Shown here piece after piece: positions 1-8,015 of a DNA stretch of 64,000 nucleotides. The notes beneath the pieces are model-generated. The model searched no databases. It had not been told where the DNA came from and worked only from the letters and a program-made list of their open reading frames with translations. Origin of the DNA: Paeniglutamicibacter antarcticus_C (GTDB lineage Bacteria > Actinomycetota > Actinomycetes > Actinomycetales > Micrococcaceae); contig NZ_BAABLK010000015.1 of the NCBI RefSeq assembly GCF_039544305.1, positions 1 to 64,000 of the forward strand, written 5' to 3'. The stretch's first letter is position 1. Each line of letters begins with the position of its first letter. Made by a program: the position numbers and the translations under genes.

Positions 1-2
1 GC

Positions 3-260
3 GGCCGGGTGTTCAAGGTGCCGACCCATCTGATTGGTGAACACCAGGTGGCCACCACCGAAACGGGTTTTACTTTGTTTAGCACCCTCGACGGAGAGGA
101 AAGTCTCTACTTCCCTCTGCCGGTGCGTGTTGCCTCCAGCAAACGGGTGATGCCGCTGTGGCAGGTCCATGGGGCCCGTATCCGCGAACCGAGACCGTCG
201 TGGATTTTGCGGCGGATCGACTACGACAAACAGCATTACCAGTTGGAAACTACCGGCTGA
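3..260 (+). CDS. C-terminal fragment of an unidentified protein (possible transposase tail)
   Basis: The frame is open at the left edge of the window and ends at TGA 258-260, leaving about 85 codons. I do not recognise a family. The fragment has a mixed beta-type composition and a basic end (ILRRIDYDKQHY). It sits 26 bp before an array of five phased 24-bp repeats of a kind that can form transposon ends, so I infer that it is the tail of a transposase or integrase whose element ends in that array. GTG at 9 is only an internal codon; the true start lies outside the window. It could equally be an unrelated chromosomal gene. Confidence 0.35.
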   Translation, partial: GRVFKVPTHLIGEHQVATTETGFTLFSTLDGEESLYFPLPVRVASSKRVMPLWQVHGARIREPRPSWILRRIDYDKQHYQLETTG

Positions 261-286
261 CCGGTCTGAATCCCTGAGTGCACACG

Positions 287-406
287 GTGTCAGCGATGTC
301 ATGAGTGTTGGTGTAAACGATGTGCTGACATCGTGTGTAAAGGAAGTGTCGAGTGCGTGTGTAAACGATGTGGTGAGTGCGACTGTAAACAAAGAAACGA
401 GTGTTC
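287..406. repeat. Five tandem degenerate 24-bp repeats, exactly phased
   Basis: Copies begin at 287, 311, 335, 359 and 383, with a period of exactly 24 bp and no insertions or deletions. The best consensus is GTGTAAACGATGTGNTGAGT followed by four variable bases. Copies 2 and 4 are the most alike and the last is the most diverged. There are no unique spacers, so it is not CRISPR. The arrangement resembles iterated transposase-binding sites at a transposon end. It lies between the truncated upstream frame and the IS21-like element. Confidence 0.75.
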
Positions 407-559
407 ACATACGGCTTCATGGTACGGCCAGTCCGGGTAGGTGGTACCGATTGTTCCGGGAAGGCGGTATCGGTCAGGAACTACGCCAACAATTCCCGAC
501 CGATATCCGAGCATAACTACCGCCAGCAGGTCCGTGGATCTCCTGCCCAGACGCTGCGG

Positions 560-1327
560 CTATTCCCAGTGGTCCTTGGCGGCACGCGCCTCCTGAGCAT
601 GTAGCCGGCGCATGTCCAACGTTCCCAAGTTGATCGTTCGGGCCCTGTTGGCCAACCGGTTCACGATCGAATCGGCTGCGACCTTCTCCGGCAGGCTCTC
701 CACCCAATAACTTGGACCGGATTGGCTGGCGATCAGCGTAGGCAGTCGTTGATCCCTGGTGACCAGAATCGTGAACAGATCATTGGCTGCAGTCTCGTCG
801 ATACCGATGGTCAAAAAGTCATCGACGATGAGCAAATCGACGTTGCAGAGCCTGTTGAGTAGGGCTTGGTAAGCAATATTATCGCCACGGGCAACAACCA
901 GTTCACGGGCCATCTCATCGAGACGGGTGTAGTGCACCGAATGTTCCGCGTGGCAGGCAGCGATGCCGATCGCGCAAGCAATATAGGTTTTCCCGCCTCC
1001 GGTGGGAGAAATCAGCAACAGGTTCGTGGGATCGGCACCCCAGTCATGCGCCGCATATCTTTGCATCCTTACGGAGCTCACCCCACGCTCTGGCAGGTAA
1101 CGGATCTCTTCGATCGAAGCCTGCGGGATAGGGAAACGCGCCCTGGAAATGAGCTTTTCAATACGGTTCGATCGCCGTAATTCCAAGGCTTCATCAACGG
1201 CAGTGAGGAACAGTTCCTCCGGGGTCTTGCGGTCATTGCCATCATCTTTGAACAGCTCCTCGAGCTGCAAAGCTACCTGGGTAATGCGCAGGGCCCGAAA
1301 CTTGTCGTAGTCAACACTGGTGAACAT
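560..1327 (-). CDS. istB: IstB-like ATP-binding transposition helper
   Basis: This is a 255-residue AAA+ ATPase of the IstB/DnaC type. IstB binds DNA and ATP and stimulates the IstA transposase and its target choice. Walker A is visible as SPTGGGKT near residue 108 and Walker B as VDLLIVDDF near residue 163, within the usual IstB length of about 250. The gene starts 6 bp after the istA stop, consistent with co-translation. No frameshift or internal stop is visible, so the helper looks intact although its partner lacks an N-terminus. Confidence 0.85.
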   Translation of the reverse strand: MFTSVDYDKFRALRITQVALQLEELFKDDGNDRKTPEELFLTAVDEALELRRSNRIEKLISRARFPIPQASIEEIRYLPERGVSSVRMQRYAAHDWGADPTNLLLISPTGGGKTYIACAIGIAACHAEHSVHYTRLDEMARELVVARGDNIAYQALLNRLCNVDLLIVDDFLTIGIDETAANDLFTILVTRDQRLPTLIASQSGPSYWVESLPEKVAADSIVNRLANRARTINLGTLDMRRLHAQEARAAKDHWE

Positions 1328-1333
1328 CAGCAG

Positions 1334-2731
1334 CTACCGGCCTTCCTGGTAATAATCGGCGCCACGCACGAACACCTCAGCGCGTTCACCGGACTCGGTG
1401 GTTATCGGTGCCTTCTTCGTGTTCGGGGGCACCGGCAGAGGCGGCCGAACTTGTTTGCTGTCACTGTTCATCGAGGCCATCAACCGTTTCAAGGTGGTGT
1501 AGGTGGGGTACCCGTGCTGATTCAGGACCTGCTGGCACGTCGCTTCCAACCGTTGCCGATTACTCTTACCCAAACCACTAAGGATGTTCTGGCAATCCAG
1601 AAAGGCTTGCGCCTCAATTTTCGGTCGCTCAAGAATCATCGTGATCACCGAGACCGTCGCGGGACCGAAAGGCCTTGCACGGTCCAGGAACCACTTCCTG
1701 GACCACAACCCCTCGATATCTTGGTGCTGCTTGGGAACGTGTTCGGCCAGCGTCGAATACTGGCCCTTGCGCCCGTGCCGGCGCGGATGCTCACACGCCA
1801 CCGATTCACCATCAAAGACGGTGACTTTCAAACCGGTCAGGCGGACCTTCAAGATCCGGCCCGTGAGCTTATAAGGCACCGAATAATGCTGATAGTCGGC
1901 GGTGACGTGGTAATTTTTTCCGACTTTGACCTGCTTCCATTCCACGGATTCGAAGCGTTCCTGAGGCAAGGGCTGAAGCAGGTGGGCTTCCTCCGTGGTG
2001 AACTGCTCGTTCCTGGTTGAGCCATCCACGCGCTTGATCTGCTCATTGATCTCCGCGACCCGCTCATCGATGGCGGTATTCAACTCCACCAACGACACCC
2101 AGAATTCTTCGCTCAGATACCCGATGACCCGCTTATTGACTACGTTGACCGCGGACTCGGCAGCGGCCTTGTGCCTCGGTCGATTCGGGCGGGCCGGAAC
2201 AATCGCCGTGCCGTAGTGATCAGCCAACTGCTGGTAGCGGGCATTGACGATTCGGGTGCTGTCATTCTTGGAGTGCCGGTTAGTGGCCGTGGGAGCGTTG
2301 TCGGGCACCACGATCTGGCTGACACCGCCATAGAATTCGAAGGCCTTCACGTGGGCACTATTCCACGCATCCTGCTTCATGTCGGTAAAGGCCTGGCAAA
2401 AGACCATGCCCGAGTACGGCAGGACCGCAACGAACAGGTACGCCTTGGTCAGTTCCCCGGTGAGTGCATCTTGCAGCGCGAGAGTATCGCCGGCCCAATC
2501 CACCAACATCGCCCGACCTGGTTCATGGTGCAGCGTTGCCACTACTTCGTTGACTGCCGCGTAGTTGTTGAATAGTTGGCAGAACTGGATATATCCGTAT
2601 TTTTTGCCCTGCACGGCCGGAGTGCTAAATAGCGTCTGAAGGTACCGCTGTTCTGACGAATTGGTACGGGCCCATCTGTGTAGTTGGTACTGAGATTCTG
2701 GGCAGACGGTACTGCGTTCTGTCGTTGTCAT
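1334..2731 (-). CDS. istA: IS21-family transposase IstA, lacking its N-terminal DNA-binding region
   Basis: This is the DDE transposase of the IS21-like element. Counting from ATG 2731, the triad is D78 (LVDWAGD), D144 (VVPDNAP) and E192 (KAAAESAV), followed by a Mu-transposase-type C-terminal barrel (YSVPYKLTGRILKVRL). Relatives carry about 100 further N-terminal residues with a helix-turn-helix before the GYIQFCQLF segment. Here that part is absent and the first 35 or so codons are translated terminal repeat. Upstream the frame stays open through the ambiguous base at 2749 into GH15 glycosidase sequence, giving a 659-codon chimeric frame. The start is therefore uncertain and activity is unlikely without the DNA-binding domain. 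Confidence 0.75.
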   Translation of the reverse strand: MTTTERSTVCPESQYQLHRWARTNSSEQRYLQTLFSTPAVQGKKYGYIQFCQLFNNYAAVNEVVATLHHEPGRAMLVDWAGDTLALQDALTGELTKAYLFVAVLPYSGMVFCQAFTDMKQDAWNSAHVKAFEFYGGVSQIVVPDNAPTATNRHSKNDSTRIVNARYQQLADHYGTAIVPARPNRPRHKAAAESAVNVVNKRVIGYLSEEFWVSLVELNTAIDERVAEINEQIKRVDGSTRNEQFTTEEAHLLQPLPQERFESVEWKQVKVGKNYHVTADYQHYSVPYKLTGRILKVRLTGLKVTVFDGESVACEHPRRHGRKGQYSTLAEHVPKQHQDIEGLWSRKWFLDRARPFGPATVSVITMILERPKIEAQAFLDCQNILSGLGKSNRQRLEATCQQVLNQHGYPTYTTLKRLMASMNSDSKQVRPPLPVPPNTKKAPITTESGERAEVFVRGADYYQEGR

Positions 2732-2748
2732 ATTGGCCAGGAACCCTC

Positions 2749-2749
2749 N
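2749..2749. other. Ambiguous base (n) at the GH15 / IS junction
   Basis: The only undetermined base in the window lies exactly between recognisable GH15 sequence and the IS21-like end. This is what a collapsed repeat or an assembly join would leave, so the apparent GH15-IstA fusion must be treated with caution. Confidence 0.9.
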
Positions 2750-3049
2750 GGCGCTCTCGACTACCTGGGAGTTGGTGATCCATCGGCTGTGCCAGATCAA
2801 GGTGTCTTCTTCGTAGTAACCGCCCCAGACGAAAGGCCGACCGTGAGGCGTGATCGCGAATCGTCCTCCTCCGCCGATCAAGGCGGAGAAGACTGCGTCC
2901 GAATCCCAGCGCGGGGCACACATCCAGGCGATGTCACCGCGCGGGCCAACCAGTGATCCCCGCTCCCCATCGGCGATGAGCGCGTAGTCACGCAGGACGT
3001 GCAACGGGAATTCCTCGGGTTCTGCGGGTACCGCGGCGGTGGTTGCCAT
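2750..3049 (-). pseudogene. GH15 glucoamylase/trehalase-like gene, 5' remnant cut by the IS element
   Basis: About 100 codons of the N-terminal domain of a glycoside hydrolase family 15 protein remain. Typical features are RDYALIADGERGSLVGPRG, the DIAWMCAPRWDSDAVFSALI segment and the GGYYEEDTLIWHSRW strand. These family members hydrolyse alpha-glucosides such as trehalose or maltooligosaccharides and are usually about 600 residues, so the whole catalytic (alpha/alpha)6 barrel is missing. ATG 3047-3049 is chosen because a GGGAGAAGGA ribosome binding site precedes it. The rest of the gene is not found on the far side of the IS, which points to a deletion or rearrangement rather than a simple insertion. 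Confidence 0.8.
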
Positions 3050-3290
3050 CCCGGATCCTTCTCCCTCTTGTGTACTGGGGTGTGTTCTCCTACTTATCCA
3101 TCGTCGGGCTCGGATTGCAATAGCCCGGCGCCGGACGCCCCGATCCCCCGCAGTCTCCGGCGGTTCCGTGCAATGCGTCAAGCGAGGAACAGGGTCCTTA
3201 CCGGGCATCCCAATTGCTTGCGGTTTTGAACCGGCCCGCGCATGCTGGGACGTACAGCCATGGGTCATTGAACTGGACAGAGGAGGAGCC

Positions 3291-3761
3291 ATGCGAGCAG
3301 GAAGCATCGTCACCGATACGGCCGCCGAAGCGGTCTATGGCATAGACCGACTGGTCCGGAATGTACGAACAGGCCGGTTTGAACGAAGCCTGGCGGCACT
3401 GATGGCCGTTGGCGCGATCGTCACAGCCGTGGAGATCTACTTCGAGCATGACAAGGCCAGCTTCGGCAACAAATGGATGTGGGTGCCCGTCGTGCTGGGG
3501 CCGGTAGGGGCCGTGTCCGGTATCGCGGGCGCCTTTAGCCACCGGGCTGCCAAGACGCTGTTGCCGATCGCCTCGGCAACGATCGTGGCAAACGGTCTCC
3601 AGGGCGTGTGGCTCCACGGCCGGGGCATCAAGCAAAAACCCGGCGGCTGGAGAAACTTTCGCTACAACATGGAAATGGGACCTCCCCTCATGGCGCCACT
3701 GCTGGTGACGCTGGTCGGGGGCATGGGGCTGCTCGCTTCGATCCTGCGGCGGGAAAAATGA
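3291..3761 (+). CDS. Small integral membrane protein heading the oxidation operon
   Basis: A 156-residue protein with four predicted membrane helices: LAALMAVGAIVTAVEIYF, the MWVPVVLGPVGAVSGIAGAF segment, AKTLLPIASATIVANGLQGV and MAPLLVTLVGGMGLLASIL. I recognise no named family. ATG 3291 follows AGGAGGAG, and an upstream in-frame extension is ignored for that reason. The stop overlaps the next start by 4 bp (ATGA), so the two proteins are probably made together. The context suggests a membrane anchor or electron-accepting partner for the flavoenzyme encoded downstream; this is inference. No heme-binding CXXCH or iron-sulfur motif is visible. Confidence 0.8.
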   Translation: MRAGSIVTDTAAEAVYGIDRLVRNVRTGRFERSLAALMAVGAIVTAVEIYFEHDKASFGNKWMWVPVVLGPVGAVSGIAGAFSHRAAKTLLPIASATIVANGLQGVWLHGRGIKQKPGGWRNFRYNMEMGPPLMAPLLVTLVGGMGLLASILRREK

Positions 3762-4396
3762 AGCAGCTTCCGCTCGAGCCGCGCCGCGGCGGCGGTCGTT
3801 TCCCCGACTTCGATGTCATGGCACATGCAGGGAACTGGGATGCCGCCACGCGGGCAGTGGTCACCGACCGTCTGGACGCTCCTGCCGAAGCCCGGTTTTT
3901 CACCGAGACCGAGATGGCCACCGCGACGGCCATGTTCGATCAGTTGCTCTACCAGCGCCAGGAGCCGCGGGTCCCGGTGGCCGGCAGGGTGGACAAGCGA
4001 CTGGCGGACGGGCAGACCGATGGTTGGCATTATGAGACGATGCCCATCGACGCAGTGACGTGGCGCGATTCCCTGGCAGGTCTGGATTCCGATGCCCAGG
4101 ACCAATGCGGGACGCCGTTCGCGGCCTGTTCCTGGGAGGACCAGGCCCTGATCCTGCAAGCGATCCAGGATCTTGGCGCAAAACCATGGCACGGCTTCGT
4201 CGCGGAGCATGTCTGGGGCCTGTGGACGCGGTACGCATGCACCGCTTTCTACGCCCATCCCGCCGCGTGGAACGAAATCGGCTTCGACGGCCCGGCCTAC
4301 CCCCGTGGCTATAAGAACCTTGGCGTCGACCGACTCGAGGGGTTCGAAGTGCGCGATGCCCGGCCCTCGGACGACCCGCTGGCCGACGGACGATGA
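3758..4396 (+). CDS. Gluconate 2-dehydrogenase subunit 3-like protein
   Basis: A 212-residue protein of the gluconate 2-dehydrogenase subunit 3 family, the small gamma-like partner of membrane-bound FAD dehydrogenases. Family features are FFTETEMATATAMFDQLL, the WEDQALILQAIQD helix and the segment around FYAHPAAWNEIGFDGPAYPRGY. Classical members carry a Tat signal, but I see no twin-arginine leader with a hydrophobic stretch here, so a cytoplasmic or membrane-associated complex is more likely. ATG 3758 overlaps the previous stop by 4 bp. The GMC flavoenzyme gene follows after about 100 bp. Partner and substrate are not known from sequence alone. Confidence 0.85.
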   Translation: MKQLPLEPRRGGGRFPDFDVMAHAGNWDAATRAVVTDRLDAPAEARFFTETEMATATAMFDQLLYQRQEPRVPVAGRVDKRLADGQTDGWHYETMPIDAVTWRDSLAGLDSDAQDQCGTPFAACSWEDQALILQAIQDLGAKPWHGFVAEHVWGLWTRYACTAFYAHPAAWNEIGFDGPAYPRGYKNLGVDRLEGFEVRDARPSDDPLADGR

Positions 4397-4499
4397 TCAT
4401 GGAGAACCTGCGGGTCCGCTACCCGAACACTTGGCACCTTCAACGAACGGCACACACTAGCCCACGGCCCGTTTGCCCGGGAGAACTCAGGAGGCGCGG

Positions 4500-6137
4500 A
4501 TGAGCACGATCAAGGATCGCAACGCCTCCGCCTGGCTGCTGGCCAAGGACGGCTCGAGAATACAGCCCGAACTACTGGAAAACATGCGCCGGTTCGATGA
4601 CAACGACGAGGTCGACCTGCTCATCATCGGATGCGGCGCGGGTGGATCGACCCTGCTGCAACGCGTGGCACGAACCGGTGCCAGCGTACTCGCCCTTGAC
4701 GCAGGACCGTTCTGGAATCCTGAAACCGACTGGGTCAGCGACGAGGGCGGATCGCACGGACTGTACTGGACCGAACCGCGGGAAATTGGAGGCGAGAATC
4801 CGGTGCCGCTGGGTTCGAACAACTCCGGCCGCGGCGTGGGCGGGTCGATGATCCACTACGCCGGCTACGCTCCGCGCTTCCACCCCAGTGATTTCCACAC
4901 GCTGTCCAACGACGGCGTCGGGGCCGACTGGCCGCTGGAGTACACAGACCTGAAGCACTACTACGAACACATCGAGGCGGAGTTGCCGGTCGCCGGCCAA
5001 CACTGGCCCTGGGGCGATCCGCACGACTACCCGCACGGGCCCCACCCGGTTTCCGGTAATGGCGAGCTCTTCCTGCGCGGAGCCGAAAAATGCGGGATCA
5101 CCGCCAAGGTCGGCCCTGTCGCGATCAGCAACGGCAGGTTCGGCAACCGGCCACACTGCATCTACCGCGGCTTCTGCATCCAGGGCTGCAAGGTCAACGC
5201 GAAAGCCTCTCCACTGATCACGCACGTTCCCGACGCGCTTGCCCACGGCGCCGAAGTGCGTCCCGATTCGATGGTGACACGCATCGAAATCGACCGACGC
5301 ACCGGCAGAGCCACCGGCGTGCACTATGTACGCGACGGGGTCCAGCGCTTCCAGCGCGCCCGCATGGTCGCCGTAGCCGGATACTCAATCGAAACGCCCC
5401 GGTTGCTGCTGAACTCGACTTCCGATCGGTTCCCGGACGGTCTGTGCAACAACTTCGACCTGGTGGGCCGTTATTTGATGGTCCAGGGTGCACCGCAAAC
5501 CGCGGGACGGTTCGACGCCGAAGTGCGCATGTTCAAGGCCCCGCCGCCGGAGGTCAGCACCGAGGACTTCTACGAAACCGACCCGACCAAAAACTACAAG
5601 CGCGGCTTTTCTATCCAGACCGTGTCCCCGTTGCCGATCACCTGGGCCGAACACGTCATGGCACAGGGCTACTGGGGAGCGGAACTGCGCAACTATATGA
5701 GTGATTACGTGCACTGGGCCTGCCTGGGTGCACTGTGCGAGTTCCTGCCACAGGCCCGCAACAGGGTCACCTTGGCCGGTGAAAAGGACCAGCACGGCAT
5801 GCCGATCGCGCGGTTCGACTATTCGCAATGCGAGAACGACAAATCCCTGTTGAATGCCGCTACGAAGGTCATGGAGGACATCCTGAAGGCTGCCGGCGCC
5901 GAGGAGGTCATCACCATCACGCGCAATGCCCACTTGGTCGGCGGTGCCCGGATGGGCGCAACAGAAAGCGACGGTGTCGTGGACGCGGACTGCCGAACGT
6001 TCGCGGTGCCCAACCTCTACATCGTCGATGGCAGCGTCCTGCCGACCCAGGGCAGCGCAAACCCGGCTCTGACCATCATGGCCGTCGCGGCGCGCGCCGC
6101 CGATAGGCTCAAGACAACCATGCACGCCAACCATTAG
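4500..6137 (+). CDS. GMC-family FAD-dependent oxidoreductase (gluconate dehydrogenase-like)
   Basis: A 545-residue flavoenzyme expected to oxidise an alcohol or sugar (acid) hydroxyl and pass electrons to a partner. The FAD Rossmann motif GCGAGGS is at residues 44-50 with an acidic residue closing the fold (LALDAG). The active-site pair is H478 (NAHLVGGARMG) and N521 (GSANPALTIMA). A cysteine cluster near residue 220 (HCIYRGFCIQGC) matches gluconate 2-dehydrogenase flavoproteins rather than glucose oxidases. ATG 4500 is chosen over an upstream in-frame start because AGGAGG lies 6 bp before it. With the subunit-3-like protein and the membrane protein it likely forms one complex; the substrate is unknown. 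Confidence 0.85.
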   Translation: MSTIKDRNASAWLLAKDGSRIQPELLENMRRFDDNDEVDLLIIGCGAGGSTLLQRVARTGASVLALDAGPFWNPETDWVSDEGGSHGLYWTEPREIGGENPVPLGSNNSGRGVGGSMIHYAGYAPRFHPSDFHTLSNDGVGADWPLEYTDLKHYYEHIEAELPVAGQHWPWGDPHDYPHGPHPVSGNGELFLRGAEKCGITAKVGPVAISNGRFGNRPHCIYRGFCIQGCKVNAKASPLITHVPDALAHGAEVRPDSMVTRIEIDRRTGRATGVHYVRDGVQRFQRARMVAVAGYSIETPRLLLNSTSDRFPDGLCNNFDLVGRYLMVQGAPQTAGRFDAEVRMFKAPPPEVSTEDFYETDPTKNYKRGFSIQTVSPLPITWAEHVMAQGYWGAELRNYMSDYVHWACLGALCEFLPQARNRVTLAGEKDQHGMPIARFDYSQCENDKSLLNAATKVMEDILKAAGAEEVITITRNAHLVGGARMGATESDGVVDADCRTFAVPNLYIVDGSVLPTQGSANPALTIMAVAARAADRLKTTMHANH

Positions 6138-6149
6138 GAGGAATCTTAC

Positions 6150-7982
6150 ATGTCAAGAACTGTCAGCGATTTCGTGATCCAGCGGGTCCGGGACTGGGGC
6201 ATCAGTCGCGTATTCGGATTTCCCGGCGACGGGATCGGGGCGTTCGACGGCGCCTTGGGCAAAGCCGAGCGCGAGGGTGATGGGCTGGAGTACATCCGGC
6301 CCACGCACGAGGAAATCTGCTCGCTGATGGCCACGGCACACGCGAAGTTCACCGGCGAGGTGGGCGTGTGCGTGGCGACCTCGTCCCCCGGTGCCTTCCA
6401 CATGCTCAATGGGCTCTACGACGCGAAGATGGATAACCAGCCGGTGGTCGCGATCATTGGCCAGCAGGGCCTGAATTCGCTGGGCACCTTCACCCAGCAG
6501 GAAAGCAACCTGGAGCGGACGCTGTCCGACGTGGCCGTCTACGTCCAGACCGTTGTCTCCCCCGAACAAGCCCAAGCCGTGGTGGACACCGCCTTCCGCA
6601 CCGCGCGCGTCCGGCTGGGCCCCGCCGTCATTATCCTGCCCCATGATGTGCAGGAGATGAAGATGCCCGAGCTCACCCCCGAAAACTGGGTGTCGCGTTC
6701 CAGCCCCGTCGCCCCCTCCACCGCCATCGTGCCGCCACAGGCCGAAATCCTCAAGGCCGCGGAGATCATCAACGCCGGGTCGAAGGTGACCTTCCTGGTC
6801 GGACACGGTGCCGACGGGGCCACCGACGAGGTCCTGAAAGCTGCCGAGCTCGCCGGTGCCGGCATCATCACCGCGCTGCGGGCCAAGCAAGTGATCCCCT
6901 CAGACGTTCCCCACCACTCCCAGCAGCTCGGGTTGCTGGGGTCGCGGCCGAGCATGAACCAGATGAGCGACTGCGACACGCTGGTACTGTTGGGCACCAA
7001 TTTCCCCTATGGTCAGTTCCTGCCCAAGTCCGGGCAGGTCCGCGCCATCCAGGTCGATCTCAAACCCGAGCAAATGGGCCTGCGCTACCCCACCGAGCTG
7101 AACATCTGGGGCGATGTGAAGCAGACCCTCGCGGCCCTGATTCCGCACCTGACGGCAAAGACCGACATGTCGTGGCAGGACGGCGTCGTTGAGGGGATGA
7201 AGGAATGGGAGTCGGAGATGGAGGCCGAAGCCATGATCTCCTACGACGACGGAGTGAACCCGCGCCGGATCTACCACGAGCTGAACAAGCGCCTTCCCCC
7301 GCGTGCCATCGTCACCGCAGACGCCGGTTCCACTGCGGACTGGTACGGCCACCACATCCGGCTGCGTGAGGGCATGCTGGGCGACCTCTCGGGACGCCTT
7401 GCCACCATGCTGGCGGCCATGCCCTATGCCACGGCGGCGAAGTTCGCGCATCCCGAACGTTCTGTCATCTGCACGATCGGGGACGGTGCGTTCCAGATGC
7501 TGGGCATGAACGAGTTGATCACCATCAAGAAGTACATGCGCCAGTGGGAAAACCCGCAGCTGATCATCATGGTGCTGCACAACGACGACCTCACCCAGGT
7601 CTCCTGGGAAATGCGCACCGAAGACGCCAACCCGGTGTGGGCCACGTCGCAGGACGTTGAATCGGTCGACTACGCCGGTTACGCCGAGCTGCTGGGATTC
7701 AAGGGTATCCGGGTCCGGAACGACGACCAGGCAGCCGCCGCCTGGGATGATGCCTTCGCCCACCGGGGCGTCACCCTCATCGATGCCTACACCAGCAAGA
7801 ACGTTCCGCCGCTGCCGCCCAAGATCGCGTTCGAGTTCGCCAAGAACACCGCCACGGCGCTGCTCAAGGGGGACCCCGATGCGACCGACGTCGTGCGAGA
7901 CACCGCGAAGGCACTGGTCACCGAGGGGGTTGAACGGGTTAAGGGAAAGCTGAAAATCGGGCAGGACGAAGACACGAAATAA
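6150..7982 (+). CDS. Thiamine diphosphate-requiring enzyme (pyruvate oxidase / acetolactate synthase-like)
   Basis: A 610-residue protein of the three-domain ThDP family that includes PoxB, acetolactate synthase and glyoxylate carboligase. The conserved activating Glu lies in RPTHEEICSLMATAHAKF near residue 54. The ThDP/Mg motif runs from IGDGAFQMLG near residue 444 to LHNDD about 30 residues later. The middle-domain segments LVGHGAD and LLGTNFPYGQF are typical. A GGAGGAATC ribosome binding site precedes ATG 6150, only 12 bp after the GMC stop. The neighbours suggest that it acts on a 2-keto acid made by the flavoenzyme pathway, by decarboxylation or carboligation; that is inference, and the substrate cannot be read from sequence. 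Confidence 0.85.
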   Translation: MSRTVSDFVIQRVRDWGISRVFGFPGDGIGAFDGALGKAEREGDGLEYIRPTHEEICSLMATAHAKFTGEVGVCVATSSPGAFHMLNGLYDAKMDNQPVVAIIGQQGLNSLGTFTQQESNLERTLSDVAVYVQTVVSPEQAQAVVDTAFRTARVRLGPAVIILPHDVQEMKMPELTPENWVSRSSPVAPSTAIVPPQAEILKAAEIINAGSKVTFLVGHGADGATDEVLKAAELAGAGIITALRAKQVIPSDVPHHSQQLGLLGSRPSMNQMSDCDTLVLLGTNFPYGQFLPKSGQVRAIQVDLKPEQMGLRYPTELNIWGDVKQTLAALIPHLTAKTDMSWQDGVVEGMKEWESEMEAEAMISYDDGVNPRRIYHELNKRLPPRAIVTADAGSTADWYGHHIRLREGMLGDLSGRLATMLAAMPYATAAKFAHPERSVICTIGDGAFQMLGMNELITIKKYMRQWENPQLIIMVLHNDDLTQVSWEMRTEDANPVWATSQDVESVDYAGYAELLGFKGIRVRNDDQAAAAWDDAFAHRGVTLIDAYTSKNVPPLPPKIAFEFAKNTATALLKGDPDATDVVRDTAKALVTEGVERVKGKLKIGQDEDTK

Positions 7983-8015
7983 ACGGCCGGGCACCGGCAT
8001 TTTGGAGATGGGACG

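Larger units (their letters stand above)
421..2731 (-). mobile_element. IS21-like insertion sequence (istA-istB), N-terminally damaged
   Basis: An istA-like transposase gene is followed after 6 bp by an istB-like ATPase gene, the standard IS21 order. Both flanks carry GGTAC/GGTAT sites spaced 22-23 bp apart: 421, 443 and 466 on the istB side, and 2641, 2663, 2686 and 2708 on the istA side. I take these as the repeated terminal binding sites. Exact ends and target duplication cannot be fixed because the right junction carries an ambiguous base at 2749 and the left side abuts another repeat array. About 2.3 kb is normal for the family. The missing IstA N-terminus suggests the copy is damaged. 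Confidence 0.75.

Noticed and set aside
287..406. Repeat array considered as CRISPR
   Set aside because: The units are contiguous with no unique spacers and diverge strongly, and no cas gene is in the window.
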